Positions 41,364 to 54,000 of a DNA stretch of 64,000 nt are shown in pieces. The position numbers and the translations under genes were made by a program. Origin of the DNA: Gamsiella multidivaricata (lineage: Eukaryota; Mortierellomycota; Mortierellomycetes; Mortierellales; Mortierellaceae); assembly GCF_025024155.1 (NCBI RefSeq), contig NW_026251756.1, positions 246,395-310,394 on the forward strand. Direction: 5' to 3'. The notes below the pieces were generated by a model. It did not search any database. It worked only from the letters and a program-made list of their open reading frames with translations, and had not been told where the DNA came from. The stretch's first letter is position 1. Each line of letters opens with the position of its first letter.

Positions 41364-42455
41364 GTTGGCTGATCTTGAGATGGAATGAGAAATGGAATGA
41401 GTGAGAAAGAAGGGTGGAATTTAAAAAAAAATTAGGGAGGGTGTTTGAGAAAAAAAAAGAGTGCGCCCATTGAGTTAAAAAGAATATAGAATATGAGCTG
41501 ATTTGCGGAATAGTTGTGCCTGAATTCTGCTAGACTAGAAAACGCGTCGTGCAACGAGGAAGCGCGTTTGCAAGTGGAAGCGGTGCGTTTGCAAGTGGAA
41601 GCTGCGACAGAACGCGGATTTGAATCACTGATCTAGTCCTTCCTTCTTTCCATACTCCTCTCTCCTCCATGTTATTAGTATGATAGACCCAAGGCTCTTC
41701 GTCCTTAACCCTAACTTCCTCTTTCTTTTCATTCTCTACTTGGGTTTGATCCTCACTATCGCCCCATTCAACCATCATGTCCTGAAAAATGTGAAAGCTG
41801 CTTGCAATTATAAAGTCTGGCTCAAGGCTCTGGATGACATCAAGCTGAATCGGGAATGATTGCACATCCGCATTTCGCAGTACCCAACTCTATATTTTAC
41901 GGGAGATCAAAGCAGCAAGCAGCTCCAGTGCATTTGCTGAAGGTTGCGAACGATAGAGCAAGGTACCAGCTGACAAGATCGACCTCAAGGGCAAGGGCGG
42001 CGCCAAACCGCCCCCATCTGTACACCACATTTACGAGCACTCTGTAAACATGCTCTTAACCTATGTCAGGAACATAGTGTGGCTATGCATTTGAAATATC
42101 TTTCTTTAGCAAAAGATGCGTATCTGGGGTACGTCTTCCGATGTGAACCTCAACGACTTGTACTATTGCTCATGAACAGAAGCCGTGTCCCAGAGAAAGG
42201 ACCACTGTGAGACATCCACAAATGCGAAATGTGTGCTGATATCCGGCACCGTATCGACGTGGTAGGGGATCTGAAGCGCATAGGAGCCATGTACACCGAA
42301 AGCGGGCCGGCCGTTCGCGTTAGCTACACGGATTGCTTGTAGGTACACATATAACATTGACTGTATTGACCTGGCCCATAACAAAAGATATTTGCTTTTT
42401 GACGATACGGCCCCTGGTGAAGTTCTGCGGGGCAAGGAGTTTTATTTTTAATCTC
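41364..42455. other. Spacer without supported gene
   Basis: The STE14 promoter is at the left. A minus-strand open frame at 41865-41530 is acidic and unrecognised and includes a short imperfect direct repeat (GCGTTTGCAAGTGGAAGC at about 41563 and 41585). Another minus-strand frame near 42435-42163 has no family resemblance. Neither is supported as a gene. Confidence 0.35.
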
Positions 42456-43556
42456 TTACAACTTGGCAGCAGGATTGGGCGCAAGTCCGTAATAAGGCAG
42501 CTCCAAGACAGAAGCCATCAACTCGAATCGATCCGAGCCAAAGAACATGTGCTCCTCATCTGATCCAGCCTTCTTGACAATAAATGTGGGCATGCCAAAC
42601 GCGCCTGCCTCGAAAGCGGTTTGAGTATTGTCGATCAATGCCTGCTTAATCTCCTTCTGACCGGTCATCTCGTAGTATTCCTCAACTTTGGCCTCGGAGC
42701 CGATGATGGGAGTCAGGGCACTAATGAGAATATCCTTCTGAGAAACGTTCTTGTCATTACACCAGTACTCCTCCTATGTTGTTTCGCAAAGACAGAGAGA
42801 CGAGGAACAAATGGTTATGAATGTCATTCTGGACCAATTGGAGTTGTCGATCCCCGGCCGCCGTGATCCTGGCTGGTCACCTACATAGAGCTGGAAGTCA
42901 AGGGAAATGAAATGGGCATATAGGGGTAACAGAGGTGATATGATAGTTAGGCAATCGATCATTCAGCATCAAAATAACCATTTACTTTCCTAATGCCTAG
43001 TGATACGCTATTACCTTTTCGATGCACTGTTCGTATTTGTCTGCTTCGTGCCTCTGGAGGACGATGAGTAGACGCATAGTCTGAATGGTAAGTACAGGGA
43101 ACTCTGAAGGGAATTTGAAGGGGATCCCACTTGCGGCACTGACATTGTTCAAGTCCGCGAACTGTTTTTTAGGATGGTGATGGTGCCATATGGTAACATT
43201 AATTAACATGTGAATATCTGTTGCTTGTCTTATAATCTCAATAGCTGCATTGAACATACCATATAGGCGCCCTTGGCAGCGACAGTGGCCGGAGGCTGGT
43301 TCTTGGCCGTCTGTAGGACCAATTAAGGACACGGAAGCGTGCGCAGGTTAGGAACAGCAAACGTCATTCTTCTTCGTCTCTCTTCGCTTTAACGACGTCT
43401 GTCATATACACTCATGAGTCCAGCTAAGAATGCTGGCTGGAGCACAACGTCGACATCCTTCCACTGCTGCCTGTAGCGCTTAAGCAAATTGAAGCCGAAA
43501 TAGCTGTAGGGCGACACAATGTCGTAGTACAGAACAATGCTTGCGCGGGGTGCCAT
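42456..43556 (-). CDS. Kappa-class glutathione S-transferase / DsbA-like isomerase
   Basis: Several minus-strand exons start at the ATG at 43556. The N-terminus MAPRASIVLYYDIVSPYSYF holds the SPYSYFGFN motif with the catalytic serine of the GSTK/HCCA-isomerase (DsbA-like thioredoxin) family. Further matches are WKDVDVVLQPAFLAGLMS, GIPFKFPSEFPVLTIQTMRL (the cis-Pro region and helical insert), and the C-terminal TAFEAGAFGMPTFIVKK, FFGSDRFELMASVLELPY. The family conjugates glutathione or isomerises 2-hydroxychromene-2-carboxylates, in mitochondria or peroxisomes of animals and fungi. Exons include 43556-about 43406, a short one near 43310-43260, about 43160-43015, and about 42775-42456. The last residues AAKL resemble, but are not, a clean peroxisomal SKL-type signal. 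It lies upstream of, and on the same strand as, the preceding spacer. Confidence 0.83.
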
Positions 43557-43803
43557 TGTTGAAATGTCAAAGTGAATGAGATGAGATGAAAGAAGGCATA
43601 GAGACCCTGCACGCGAGCATCTTTTTTTTATAGCATCTTTTTTGAGCTCGGCTCGCATTTCGTCCTGTGCCCGATCGATCGACCCGCATTTTCTTCTGTT
43701 CACTCGATTTAAACCCCTGTTTTTATTTCTCGTGCCATCCTTTCCGCATTCTATGATATCGAAGCTACCAAGTCTCCCGTCCGAGGTACTAAACCTGTTT
43801 TCC

Positions 43804-46800
43804 TTAGTATGCACCCTCGGGGAATCCTGCAAACTCTGAGAGATCTGCCACCGCTCCATGGTTGGCTGTGGTATATACGACCTTGAGACGAAGACGAACC
43901 GGGGTCTACAACAATATTCGACGTCTGTTATTAATTTCTGTAGTTGTATCTCCTCAAGTCAAGCAAACTAAAAGATTCATGGCAGAAGAAAAAGCATACC
44001 TTTTGAGGATTGGCAATCTTGAGCAGTTGCGTGGCATTGCCGCCCGCCGCTACTTCACTCGATGACGCGGGACGCATTTGTAGCTGTTGTGTCTTGGTCA
44101 CGGCAGCGTGGAACTGAACGCCGCTAATAGCGCCTCCAGAGACCGCGCCGTCGTTGTGGAATGTTGCCAGGATGTTGACAACATTGGGGTTGGCACTGTC
44201 GCGCTGCGGTGTGAAGACGATAGAGAAGCCATTCTTGGAGTAAACAGGATATGTCTTCTGTGTCTGGCTTGAAGATCCGTTGCTATTTGTCGACGATGTC
44301 CTTGCAGACGTGGGCGCAGATGTAGGCGAGGTAGCTGTTGCAGCCATGCCTCCACCAAGAAGATCCAGAATGTTATTGCCCGCATTCGGTGCCGGAGAAG
44401 AGGCGGCGGCAGAGGTAGACCCGATGCCGGCAAACAGGTCGCTTACAGCTGCCGCCGATGAATTCGATGCTGCAGGTGGACTGGCCACACTGGATCCGCC
44501 AAAGAGGTCCGCAAGCAAGTCAATGTTATTAGCGGGGCCGCCTCCAGATGAGGCCGGTGCTCCAGTTGAGATCTGAGCGTTGGTGGTGCCTCCACTGGTC
44601 CCAATGCCCATCAAATCCAGAAGAAGCTATTGCGGTTCAGAGTCTGTGTTAGATATATTACATGGATTATTATAGCGGCAAGCGAGTGGTGCCTTGGTGT
44701 ACATACATCCTGATCACTTGGTCCTGCAGAACTACTGGCTTGAGTGCCAGCGCTGCCCGATGCTATTATAAAACAAAAATAGCGGGCACAACTTTAGCAC
44801 CTGTTATCGACAAACAGATATCCTTTCCAGTACTTGTATGGACTTATGCACCTACCTGAGTTACTGAGGCGCTCCCCTGCGATGATGGTTTCCTTGACCT
44901 GCATAACAGGCATTCTTTCAAGGACAGCTGGACGGATCTCATCATATTGAAACAGATTTGTGAACTCGACCGCTCGTTGCTGGATCTCCACTTCGATTGA
45001 CGTAGAGAATCCTGCAAGCATTTTCTTGACTCTCTCAGACGATGATGTGGAGGTGAATCGCGATGTCAGCTTCATAAGAGATGTGATAATGTACTCGCGA
45101 AGGACTTGGTTTGCAAACGGACCAGCTAAAATGGACTCCAAAAGATCGATGACATCCGATTCGGACACCTGTGGAAAAAGAAAAAAGTAGCGCCATGTCG
45201 TCAAAACATGAATTATCCACTGACAATACAGGGTTAAATATGCAGTGTGTCCTACCTCCTTGGCAAGTTCCTCCTCTTCATAACTACCACCACTGACTAG
45301 AATGTCGCCATATTCTCCGATAACCCAAACACCGGCCAGAGTGAGCGATTCTTGCGAGATGTCCTCCTTAAGAGCGGCATACAGCTTTTGAACAGTGTAA
45401 CCCTGCAGCTCTGATGTCTGTGTGACTAAGCGAATGAAGGCTGCCAGCATCTCCTCGCGAACATAGTTTCCTGCAAGTTTCAATACACGCAGGACGGTGT
45501 CGATGTGCCAGCGTTTGTTTGGTGCGAATCTGCTCAATATAAATAGCAATGCATTGTTAGCAAATCGCACAGCAGTTATAAAACATTTCAAGGCAGACAA
45601 AAGCGGTATCGACTACACACCTCTCGGCAGCAAGACAGATCTTTGTGGTCATGCTAGGCTTGAACTCGTTGTCTGCGATTTCCAGGAAGGCCAAAAGTTC
45701 GCGTGTGAGGACGCGGACATTGGACTCGTTGATCAACGAGAATGAAAGCTCCAGCGCACGTCGACGGATGGAAATATCGGCATCTCGCAGACAGTCCAGG
45801 ATGATGTTGCGGTGACGCTGAACGGCATTGACGTCCAGTGAGATGGACTTGTTAAGAGTCGTCAATGCCACATATCTATTGTTATGAACAGAAGCATTCC
45901 GTAGACGCGTAAGCGCCTTCATCGTTCATATTCACTAACAGAATTCGCGAAGGAAATTGAATCGTACCGGATGTTGTTATCTCTGTTGCTCAAGAATTTT
46001 CCAAGAATGTTGATGGCCAAGACTCTGAGAGCATTATCCGATGGTGTTTCCATGATGGTTAAAACAGTCTCGTACAGAATCGAGTTACCGACATTTTTTG
46101 AAGACTCGGTATTTGTCGCAACCTAATAGATGCACGAATGATACAGTGTGAAAAATCCGTGTTAGAAGACATCGGCATTGCCGACATGTTTCAAGACTAA
46201 ATGATCGGACAACTGCGCTCTTTCCATGCACTGACCTGAGCCAAGATTTCGTTCATGGTCTCACTGCTTTCGACGTCGTCTTTGCCAAGAATACGGAGGA
46301 GACGCAGGATCTTGATCTGCAGGAAGGGATCTGTTATTCCGGTCACATCATGCTCTGCCGAAAAGCCAGCACTGACAAGGCTCTTCAAGTGGCGAACAAG
46401 GATAGGCACAGCCTTGCGGAACTGCAACAGAGTCTCCTGCGAGGACAAGCACATCTCTGTGATCAGGGTTATCCCAGAAAGAAGAACTCCGTGGTTGCGA
46501 TCGTTCAACAGTGACGAGGAGCGCTGGATGAAGTTCTCCTGGAGATCGGGGACCTTGCGAATAATCCTGATTGCACACAACGCCGCCTAAAGAGAGACGT
46601 TAAAAACGAATCAGGTGAATCTACGACGGCCTTGAATATCGAAGGTATGTTTCCTTCGCACACAATTGACATGAAAGCTGTCGCACCTTTTTCCTAATGT
46701 ACATGTTGGAGCTCCCGAGCAGTTTTTCCACCTCTGAGCACAAATCCCGCGACATTTCTGCAGAGGCGATGTTCCCAAGGGTACACAGCGCCAATCCTAC

Positions 46801-47455
46801 GATATACATGTTGGCATGATTCAAGTCGCTAGAAGGGTTATAGAAAGAAGGATTGCCGATCAGCATTTCGTGACGTGGAGCGGGCGTGTTATTCTTAATT
46901 GAATATGCTGCATAATCCAAACAGGTGCGGCAGCAGGGTCCCATGGGTTTCACGTACTTTTTGAGGGAGTTGGTCAACAGGGTTAGGACTTCCTGGTTCT
47001 CATCCAGAAGCAACATGGTTCCGAGATAGCCCAGTCGCTTGTCAGAAAAAAGAGGACTGGCGGCCAGCTTAAGACATTCAATTTGACCAAAATGGGCAGG
47101 ATAGCCCAGCATGTGAATGTACAGCAGCTTTGAGATGTTGGAGTGGCGAAGTTCCGTGTTCTCCTCCTTGAATGAGGTGCGGATGAACGCGGACTCCTTC
47201 TGGATGACTGCGCGCTCATCCGCGTGGGTCTTGCAGGCACGAATAGCCTTGATAAGGTCTAGCGTGCGAAACCAACAGGTGATGCGGAGAAGCCAAGACT
47301 GTGTTAGGTCCTGAGTAAACAACGATGGCGAGACTAGTGTTGGCCATGCCCTTGGGTCCCCGTATTCAGATATCCCGATAGGTGCTGGTTGGTCAACGTG
47401 GCGAAAACAGTGCTCGAGCAAGGTTTTGTCTACCTTTTAAGCGGTAAAACACCAT
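43804..47455 (-). CDS. APL4: AP-1 clathrin adaptor gamma subunit (gamma-adaptin)
   Basis: Gamma-adaptin is the large subunit of AP-1, which sorts cargo between trans-Golgi and endosomes. A small first exon (MVFYRLK, ATG at 47455) joins over an intron to [20 protein letters not shown] and [13 protein letters not shown]. The trunk follows the family closely: [91 protein letters not shown], and [16 protein letters not shown] Ser/Ala/Thr-rich hinge with clathrin-box-like LLDLMGIGT and [10 protein letters not shown] precedes the ear ([20 protein letters not shown]). The last exon encodes [10 protein letters not shown] and [13 protein letters not shown] before the stop at 43804. At least eight introns are present. 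The ear is complete, which argues for a functional gene. Confidence 0.92.
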
Positions 47456-48490
47456 GGTCGCTTCGGTGGATGCGATTCCGTGCGCGAGAGACTAGCTGGC
47501 TGGTGCAGAGCAGTACGATGGCGATCGGTGGAAATCGAGTAGGGCGAAGAGATGGCAGGGAAGGGGGGATCGACGAATAAGCAGAATGCAGAGTGCAGAG
47601 ATGATGGAGCCGGTGATGAAAAGGAAGACCTCGAGTCGCGCGCTTTTTTACACAGGTTCATTTTAAAGAGAGGCCAAATCAGGTGATAGCTGGGTGTTGT
47701 AACTTCGGAACTTGAGGGGCGTAGTGATTGATATTTCGGAGGTAACAGAGGCATCGGGCTTGGGAGGTTGAGGCCGGCGAGCGGCCTGCGCTCGCGTCAA
47801 GGCTGGCATAGGATAGACAATCAAGGAAATAGAGGGCAAAGAGGATAAGAGAGAAGATGCTAACCCAATAAAGAGGGGAAGCAGCCATAGGAACATTGAG
47901 GTGAGTATCTTTTAGGAAGGGACTGTAGTAGGGAGGAATTTATGTATGAAAAGAACTATTTATTTAGGAGGTGAGAAAGCACTCCGGTTTTATACTGATT
48001 GATGGTTGCCGTAAAGTATATAGATGATGAGTAAATAGAATTATAGAGACCTTATTGCAATATGCTTGTACCTCATTGCAATAGATTTGCTCTCGGTACG
48101 ACAAGGTGAGCTTCTGGTTCATGCATCACGTGCCTCATATTTCCAACAGCCTCCTCCTCAAACAGGGCCAAGGGACCAAAGGCTCCAACGGTCGGTTTCA
48201 TGACGGGTTTACGCAGATCCATGGCCTCTCGCGTCCAACGACTGGTCTCGTTCCTGTTGCCTTTTTCCTTCGTTTCTCCATTCTGTTCCTTTCCGTATGG
48301 ACTACATGTTATGTTGATTTGGCGGATGCTGATTGGTCGCGACTCTTGATTGGTTCTTGCCAGATGTCGTGATCACTTCGTTCTCTGTCTTGGTAAATCC
48401 CATGGTTCATCCTGAATCTTCATGTCATTGCTGGTCGTGCGAAAACGTCTTTCTCTTACTTCACTTCAACCGTACTCTGACTCCAATACC
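47456..48490. other. Spacer upstream of AP-1 gamma, no supported gene
   Basis: It contains the APL4 promoter. A minus-strand frame at 47896-47663 starts with a hydrophobic stretch (MFLWLLPLFIGLASSLLSSL) but is short, with no homology I recognise; it may be chance. Nothing else is seen. Confidence 0.35.
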
Positions 48491-48886
48491 ATGTCTTCCT
48501 CGCAGCCTTCCTCTTCCGAAAATCCTGGGGGGCGTCGTCGCCGTCAACTTCGTGATTCCAATACCACGCCTTCTTCACAGCCTTCCTCTTCCGGAAATCC
48601 TGGGGGTCGTCGTCAACGTCAACTCCCTGATACTATAACCCGTATGCGGTCGCCACCTCCAATGAATCTGAAGTCAGTCTCTTCTGCTCGGTCGTCGTCG
48701 ACGGTGAAGGCGGAAATCGATGAACAGTCGTCTTCGCAAGCACCTACACAGCTGCTCCCCTCGTCATCGTCAGGGAAGGTGGCAATCGACGAGCAGTCTT
48801 TTTCGCAAGCGCCTACGCAGCTGCTTTCCTCGTCGTTATCCGACAGCGGCGGCGGGTCGATCGATGAGGGGCAATGTCACGGATAG
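48491..48886 (+). CDS. Ser/Gln-rich hypothetical protein, cut by an LTR
   Basis: The open frame from the ATG at 48491 (MSSSQPSSSENPGGRRRRQL) ends 12 bases into the LTR that starts at 48875, so the natural C-terminus is not visible. It holds two internal duplications: SSQPSSSENPGGRRRRQL against SSQPSSSGNPGGRRQRQL, and IDEQSSSQAPTQLLPSSSS against IDEQSFSQAPTQLLSSSLS. Composition is low complexity. It may be a disrupted gene or chance sequence, and I do not recognise it. Confidence 0.3.
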   Translation: MSSSQPSSSENPGGRRRRQLRDSNTTPSSQPSSSGNPGGRRQRQLPDTITRMRSPPPMNLKSVSSARSSSTVKAEIDEQSSSQAPTQLLPSSSSGKVAIDEQSFSQAPTQLLSSSLSDSGGGSIDEGQCHG

Positions 48887-49307
48887 CACCATAGCGTGTG
48901 GTGCAGAGTGACAGTTGAGCTGCGCACACAATTGCTCATATTGATTTGTGACTGCTTCTACGCGCTCACGCGCTTGCACGCGTACCTCTGCCACCGTATG
49001 CTCGATCAACATATGTTCAACGAAGTATCTTTATTGATATTGCCATTATCCGGCCCGCCTAGAACCATTGTCCGGCCCGTCTAGAACCATTGCACCAGAT
49101 CCATACCTTTGTGCTATTCCTAGCAAATATACCTCGCGTCCCGTAGTAGCCATCCGAGTACCCTGACCAAGAATCCTAGAAACACATAAATAGAGCCATA
49201 GAATCCATAGCATATAACCTCAGTCTGCAATGCATTTCTTCCTTACCTTGTCCACTGTCTGTCTCCTCCATAACACATATCCCACTCTTCCAAGTCTGTT
49301 CCTGACA
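48875..49307 (+). repeat. LTR of retroelement A (5' LTR, plus orientation)
   Basis: The 433-bp repeat begins TGTCACGG and ends CCTGACA, giving the inverted termini TGTCA/TGACA typical of LTRs. A closely similar copy lies inverted at 56484-56927. The boundaries come from where the two copies diverge and from the TG..CA ends. It is followed by a gag-like frame. Confidence 0.75.
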
Positions 49308-49329
49308 TTGCAGACTCTCCAATCCAGTC

Positions 49330-49764
49330 ATGTCCGCCCAAGATGAATTTACCCAGCACCAGCAGCTTCTGCAGCAGCAGCAGGCGAATCTCCTTGGTGC
49401 CCTGCAGAACCATGCGCAAGACCCGAACACCACTCCTGACGCATTTGTGAACCATCTCCGCGAACTCTTGTCCGTTATTGACGCCCGTACCAACTCCATT
49501 GCCAGCCATCTCCAACAAGCGAACCATCTGACGACCTTGTCCGAGGCCGTCAACGTTATCCAAGTCCAGAACCAAGACGCAATGCAGCAGCAGACCAACA
49601 CGATCGCTGCCCTCCAGAATCTGGTCCAAGCCATCCTGGACCGAACCCCCGCGCCTACCGCCGCTGCCGCTTCTCTCCAGACAGCCGCTCGTCGTCCACA
49701 CATCCCGCACCCCTTCACGCCTGCGTTCAATGGTGATGCCAAAGTCCTTTCCTTCCGTGCTTTT
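49330..49764 (+). mobile_element. Gag fragment of retroelement A, truncated
   Basis: A Gln-rich frame opens at MSAQDEFTQHQQLLQQQQAN, runs through RRPHIPHPFTPAFNGDAKVL and stops being coding where the chromovirus LTR begins at 49765. The PFTPAFNGD motif recalls the start of Ty3-type gag capsid domains (compare SPTAFNGVRDGF in the chromovirus gag). The element is therefore interrupted right after the start of its capsid region. Confidence 0.6.
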
Positions 49765-49952
49765 TGTAACAGGATAACCCCGCTTATAGCCCCGACTCCG
49801 AAAGGACTGGGGCCTCGGCTATAGACAACCGGCCGGGCCGGAACCGGACCGTAGACATAGATATATAGACCAGCTAGTTGCCATCTTAATACAGCACGCA
49901 TTCCAACCCTTTCCATCCTTACCCCTGCCCTCGACTGCCTAGAGCTATTACA
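49765..49952 (+). repeat. 5' LTR of chromovirus
   Basis: The 188-bp direct repeat starts TGTAACAGG and ends CTATTACA. It is identical to 54913-55099 except for a single C in the CCGGCC(G)GGCC run. The termini TGTAA/TTACA are inverted. Confidence 0.93.
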
Positions 49953-49966
49953 TGGTAGCAAAGGTT
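49953..49966 (+). other. Primer binding site of the chromovirus
   Basis: TGGTAGCAAAGG directly follows the 5' LTR. TGGTAGC is complementary to the 3' end of initiator-methionine tRNA, a usual primer for Ty3/Gypsy elements. The match beyond the first seven bases was not checked against a tRNA from this genome. Confidence 0.6.
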
Positions 49967-50100
49967 CTTCGATCCCCTGCACCTCTGTCCCTGAACCACG
50001 ATCCCCCTGTACCACGAAACTCTGCTAAATTTTTACCCTGATCCACCAATTAAATTAAACCTTGGCCGACCAACTGTCATCCCTTTTTTCCTCCCTAACC

Positions 50101-51036
50101 ATGAATGAATCCACCCCTGCCCCCGCCCCTGCCCCCGTCCAGGTCCTGTTACCCTCCTACAGGTACCCGTCTCCCACTGCCTTCAACGGAGTGCGGGATG
50201 GCTTCGCTTGCGAAGCATGGCTTACCACTGTCCGCCGTTTTTTCATTGGTGCTCGCATCAGCGAAGACTCGCGCACGGTCACAGCTGTTGCGTACCTCGG
50301 CCCCACTGGCCTCCTCTGGTGGGACGGCTTGCAAGCGCCGGACACGACACCCTGGTTCCAGTTCGAGGAGCTTTTTCGAGCGGAGTTCCGCCCCGCTGGA
50401 TTTTATGATCATGTCCGAACCCTCCTCTTCGGAATCAAAATGTCTAGCACTGTTGCTGACTATGTCAGTCGCACTCGTCGCTACCTGGCCATTTTGTGCA
50501 CGAACGAGACCCACCCTGAGGCTCGTATTATGCTCGAGGACTCTGCCAAGTCATGCTTCTTGGCAGGCGCCCCGTTAGCCCTGCGCCAGATGTTGATGAG
50601 CCTCGCCATCAACAGCCGCAGCCCGGTGTCTATCCACGAGATGTGTCAGGCTGCCGAGCAGTTTGACACCATTTATAATTTCTCCTTACCCAATCGCACT
50701 CCCACTAACGCCAACCATGCCACTCCTACCCCTGCACATGCCTTCCTCACCGCCCACACCGCCAGTCTACCCGACCCGATGGCCATGGAGTTGGATAACC
50801 TGCGACTGGAGCTCAATGCACTCCGCCGCCAGGTCAACAACAATAACGGCCGCCACAACCTCGCCCCACTCAACGACACCGAACGCGCCCGCCTTCGAGC
50901 CCGGGGTGCTTGCTACAAGTGCCGACAAGACGGCCATATGGCACGAGACTGCCGTGGCAGCAATATGAACAACCTCTCGGTTGCCGCGGGTGTTGGTTCT
51001 GCTTCGGCGGGAAACGCCTCCAGCGATCAGGCTTAG
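50101..51036 (+). CDS. Chromovirus Gag
   Basis: From the ATG at 50101 the frame encodes 311 residues. A Pro/Ala-rich start is followed by the Ty3-type capsid (TAFNGVRDGFACEAWLTTVR, WFQFEELFRAEFRPAGFYDH) and, near the end, a CCHC zinc knuckle (CYKCRQDGHMARDC) that binds genomic RNA. The frame is intact. It overlaps pol by about 127 nt with pol in the -1 frame, suggesting programmed frameshifting, although no slippery site was confirmed. Confidence 0.9.
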   Translation: MNESTPAPAPAPVQVLLPSYRYPSPTAFNGVRDGFACEAWLTTVRRFFIGARISEDSRTVTAVAYLGPTGLLWWDGLQAPDTTPWFQFEELFRAEFRPAGFYDHVRTLLFGIKMSSTVADYVSRTRRYLAILCTNETHPEARIMLEDSAKSCFLAGAPLALRQMLMSLAINSRSPVSIHEMCQAAEQFDTIYNFSLPNRTPTNANHATPTPAHAFLTAHTASLPDPMAMELDNLRLELNALRRQVNNNNGRHNLAPLNDTERARLRARGACYKCRQDGHMARDCRGSNMNNLSVAAGVGSASAGNASSDQA

Positions 51037-54000
51037 TCCAGGACTTGGTCGCTGAAGTTCCCTCCCCTTCTCTTCTGGACAAGGGGAGTGAGCACCACTC
51101 AGAGTTAAGTAATTATTCCTCAAAAAATAAAAACAATTCCACTGTGCCTATGCTCGCTCCCTTCCAATCGTACAAAAATGCTCCAAGAAAAGCAAAGACA
51201 ACAAAAACAACCATCGAATCTCACCATGCCCCTGATGTCCTGCCAACCGTCTCAGACAAACCACAACCCACGTACGACCCGTCCGTGGTGTCTAGGTCGT
51301 CTGAGGCAGTGGACCTGGACCCACTTGCCTCTCTCGCTACTCTAGCACCAGCCCTCTCCAAGACCCAGCTGAAGCGCCTTCGTAAGCGTACCGTTCGGCT
51401 GCAGTCCTTCACAACGGCTGAGGCCGAGCGCACCCTCCTGACTTTTATTGGTTCTATTAACGGTCGCCCCGCCCACATCTTGATTGATGGAGGAGCAGAA
51501 GGAAACGTCATTAGCTCTTCTTTTCAAAAACGACATTCACTTCCTCTCCATTCCTGTTCCCCCATTCCTATTGTTCTCCCCGACGGTACTTTTTCCATCA
51601 CCAATCACTCCGCCTCCATCACACTCGAACGAGATTCCTATTCCGACACCATCAACACCCTTCTTTACCCCCTTAAAAAATACGACCTTATCCTCGGTAA
51701 ACCATGGCTCACACACATCAACCCCAACATCGACTGGCGTACCAACGACCTTCATTTCACACATAATGGCAACACCGTTCATTGGACGTGTCGAGGCTTC
51801 GCACCCTCATCCATTACAGCTAAGTCCCGTGGCCTCTTGATGAGTCACTTGCACTTTCATACTCTTGCAGCTCAGCCTGACGCGGAAGTGTTCATGGCTC
51901 TGGTGAAAATCGGCGGCGACAACGACAATGACAACGACGGCGATGATGAAAACGACGACGATACCAAACCTTCCACACCTGATCTTCCGCCCGAAGTCCG
52001 ACCCATTGTACTTCAGGAGTTTGCAGACGTCTTCCCCAACTCACTCCCCGCCGGTCTACCACCAGACCGAGGGGATGCTATGAAAATCGAGACTGACCCC
52101 AACGCAGACCCGCCATTCCGCCCTGTGATCCGCCTCTCTATTGCGGAACTGGACGAGCTCAGGAGACAGCTCGACGACCTCCTCGCCAAAGGATTCATTA
52201 AGCCCAGCACATCGCCTTATGGCGCGCCCGTCCTTTTCGTCAGAAAAAAGGATGGTGCGCTCCGAATGTGCGTTGACTACCGTGGACTCAACCGAATCAC
52301 AAGGAAGAACCGCCACCCGCTCCCTCGCATCGACGAGCTCATCGACAGGTTCCGAGGGGCACGATACTTTTCGAAACTGGACTTGCTGTCAGGATACCAT
52401 CAGCAACGGATATTTGAGCCTCATACGCACAAGACAGCATTTCGCTGTCGGTACGGACACTACGAGTTCAATGTGGTACCCTTTGGTCTCACTAATGCTC
52501 CTGCATCTTTCTCCAACATGATGTTCAAGGTTTTGGATCCGGTTTTAGACAAATGGGTTGTTGTTTATCTTGATGACATTCTTATTTACTCCAAGACGAA
52601 ACAAGAGCACATTGCCCACATCCGAAGTGTGCTGGCGCTCCTCCGCAAGAACGGCCTCTATGCGAAGTTGAGCAAGTGCTCCTTCATGCAAGAAGAAACT
52701 GAATTCCTCGGACATGTCATCTCAAAGGATGGCATCCACACCAGCGCCGGCCACGTCAAGGCTATCAGGGAATGGCCTCGCCCATCGAAGCAGAAGGACG
52801 TGCAACAATTCATTGGCCTCGCACAGTTCTACCACACATACATCAACAACTTTGCTAACATCGCTCTCCCTCTCACGGCTCTGTTAGGTGAAGGCGTGGA
52901 ATTTTCCTGGGACACGGACAAAGAACGCGCTTTCACCACCCTGAAGGAGGCGATCAGCAAAGCACCTGTGCTGCGAATATTCGATCCCGATCTACCAACC
53001 ACAGTTGAAACCGACGCGTCTGGATTCGCGCTAGGCGCTGTCTTGTTCCAGACTGATGAACATGGTGAGTCAAGACCCGTGGCGTTCACGTCCCGCAAAC
53101 TGAACAGCGCCGAACGCAATTATCCCACCCACGAACAGGAACTATTGGCGGTTGTGCACGCACTTCGGACATGGCGATACTATCTGGACGGGACACATTT
53201 TGTCGTTTACACCGACCATGCTACTCTTCAGCACTTCCCAACCCAACCCAAGTTAACTAGACGCCAGGCACGATGGATGGAGTTGCTGCAGGAGTACGAC
53301 TTCGACTTCAAGTACAAACGTGGAGTCGACAATATCGTTCCCGACGCTCTATCGCGACGACCGGACCATCATGACCAAGACCCCCCTGCAGTCAACATCA
53401 ACTCAATGACCGTTCAGCTGGATTCAGGTTTGAGGCAGCGCCTTGTAGACAGCTACCGGGACGACCCCAAGCTCGGTCCCATCTATGAAAGCTGCCTCGA
53501 GGGAAGTACACCACCGCGTTACCGCTTGATTGATGGTCTTCTTTGTGTTGATCGCAGAGGAGACAACCTTGTCTGCATCCCCCAGAAATCTGACATTCGT
53601 CTCTCTCTTCTTCACGATGCCCACGACTCCGCCATCGCCGGCCACCTTGGTTTCGACAAGACATACGATGCACTCCGTCGCACTGTGTACTGGCCTCACA
53701 TCGCACGTGACACCCGGCAGTACGTGCAAACCTGTGAGAGTTGCCAACGGAACAAGCCCAGCCACCAGCGACCTGCCGGTCTACTCCAGCCCCTCGAGAT
53801 CCCTACTCAGCGATGGGAGACGGTGACGATGGATTTTATTGTCAAGCTACCCAAGACTCCTCGCGGCTATGACTCCATCACGGTCTTCGTCGACAAACTG
53901 TCAAAGCAGGTCCACTTCGTCCCAGCCCACACCACCGACACAGCATCCGACGTAGCTCGACAGTTCTTTGACAACGTCTTTCGCTTGCACGGCATGCCGA

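Noticed and set aside
47663..47896. Short minus-strand frame with a signal-peptide-like start upstream of APL4
   Set aside because: 77 codons, no splice partners, no recognisable homology; lies in the APL4 promoter region.
49176..50015. Cys/Trp-rich minus-strand frame of 279 codons across LTR and gag
   Set aside because: It spans the chromovirus LTR boundary and is the reverse of the Gln-rich gag frame; not a gene.
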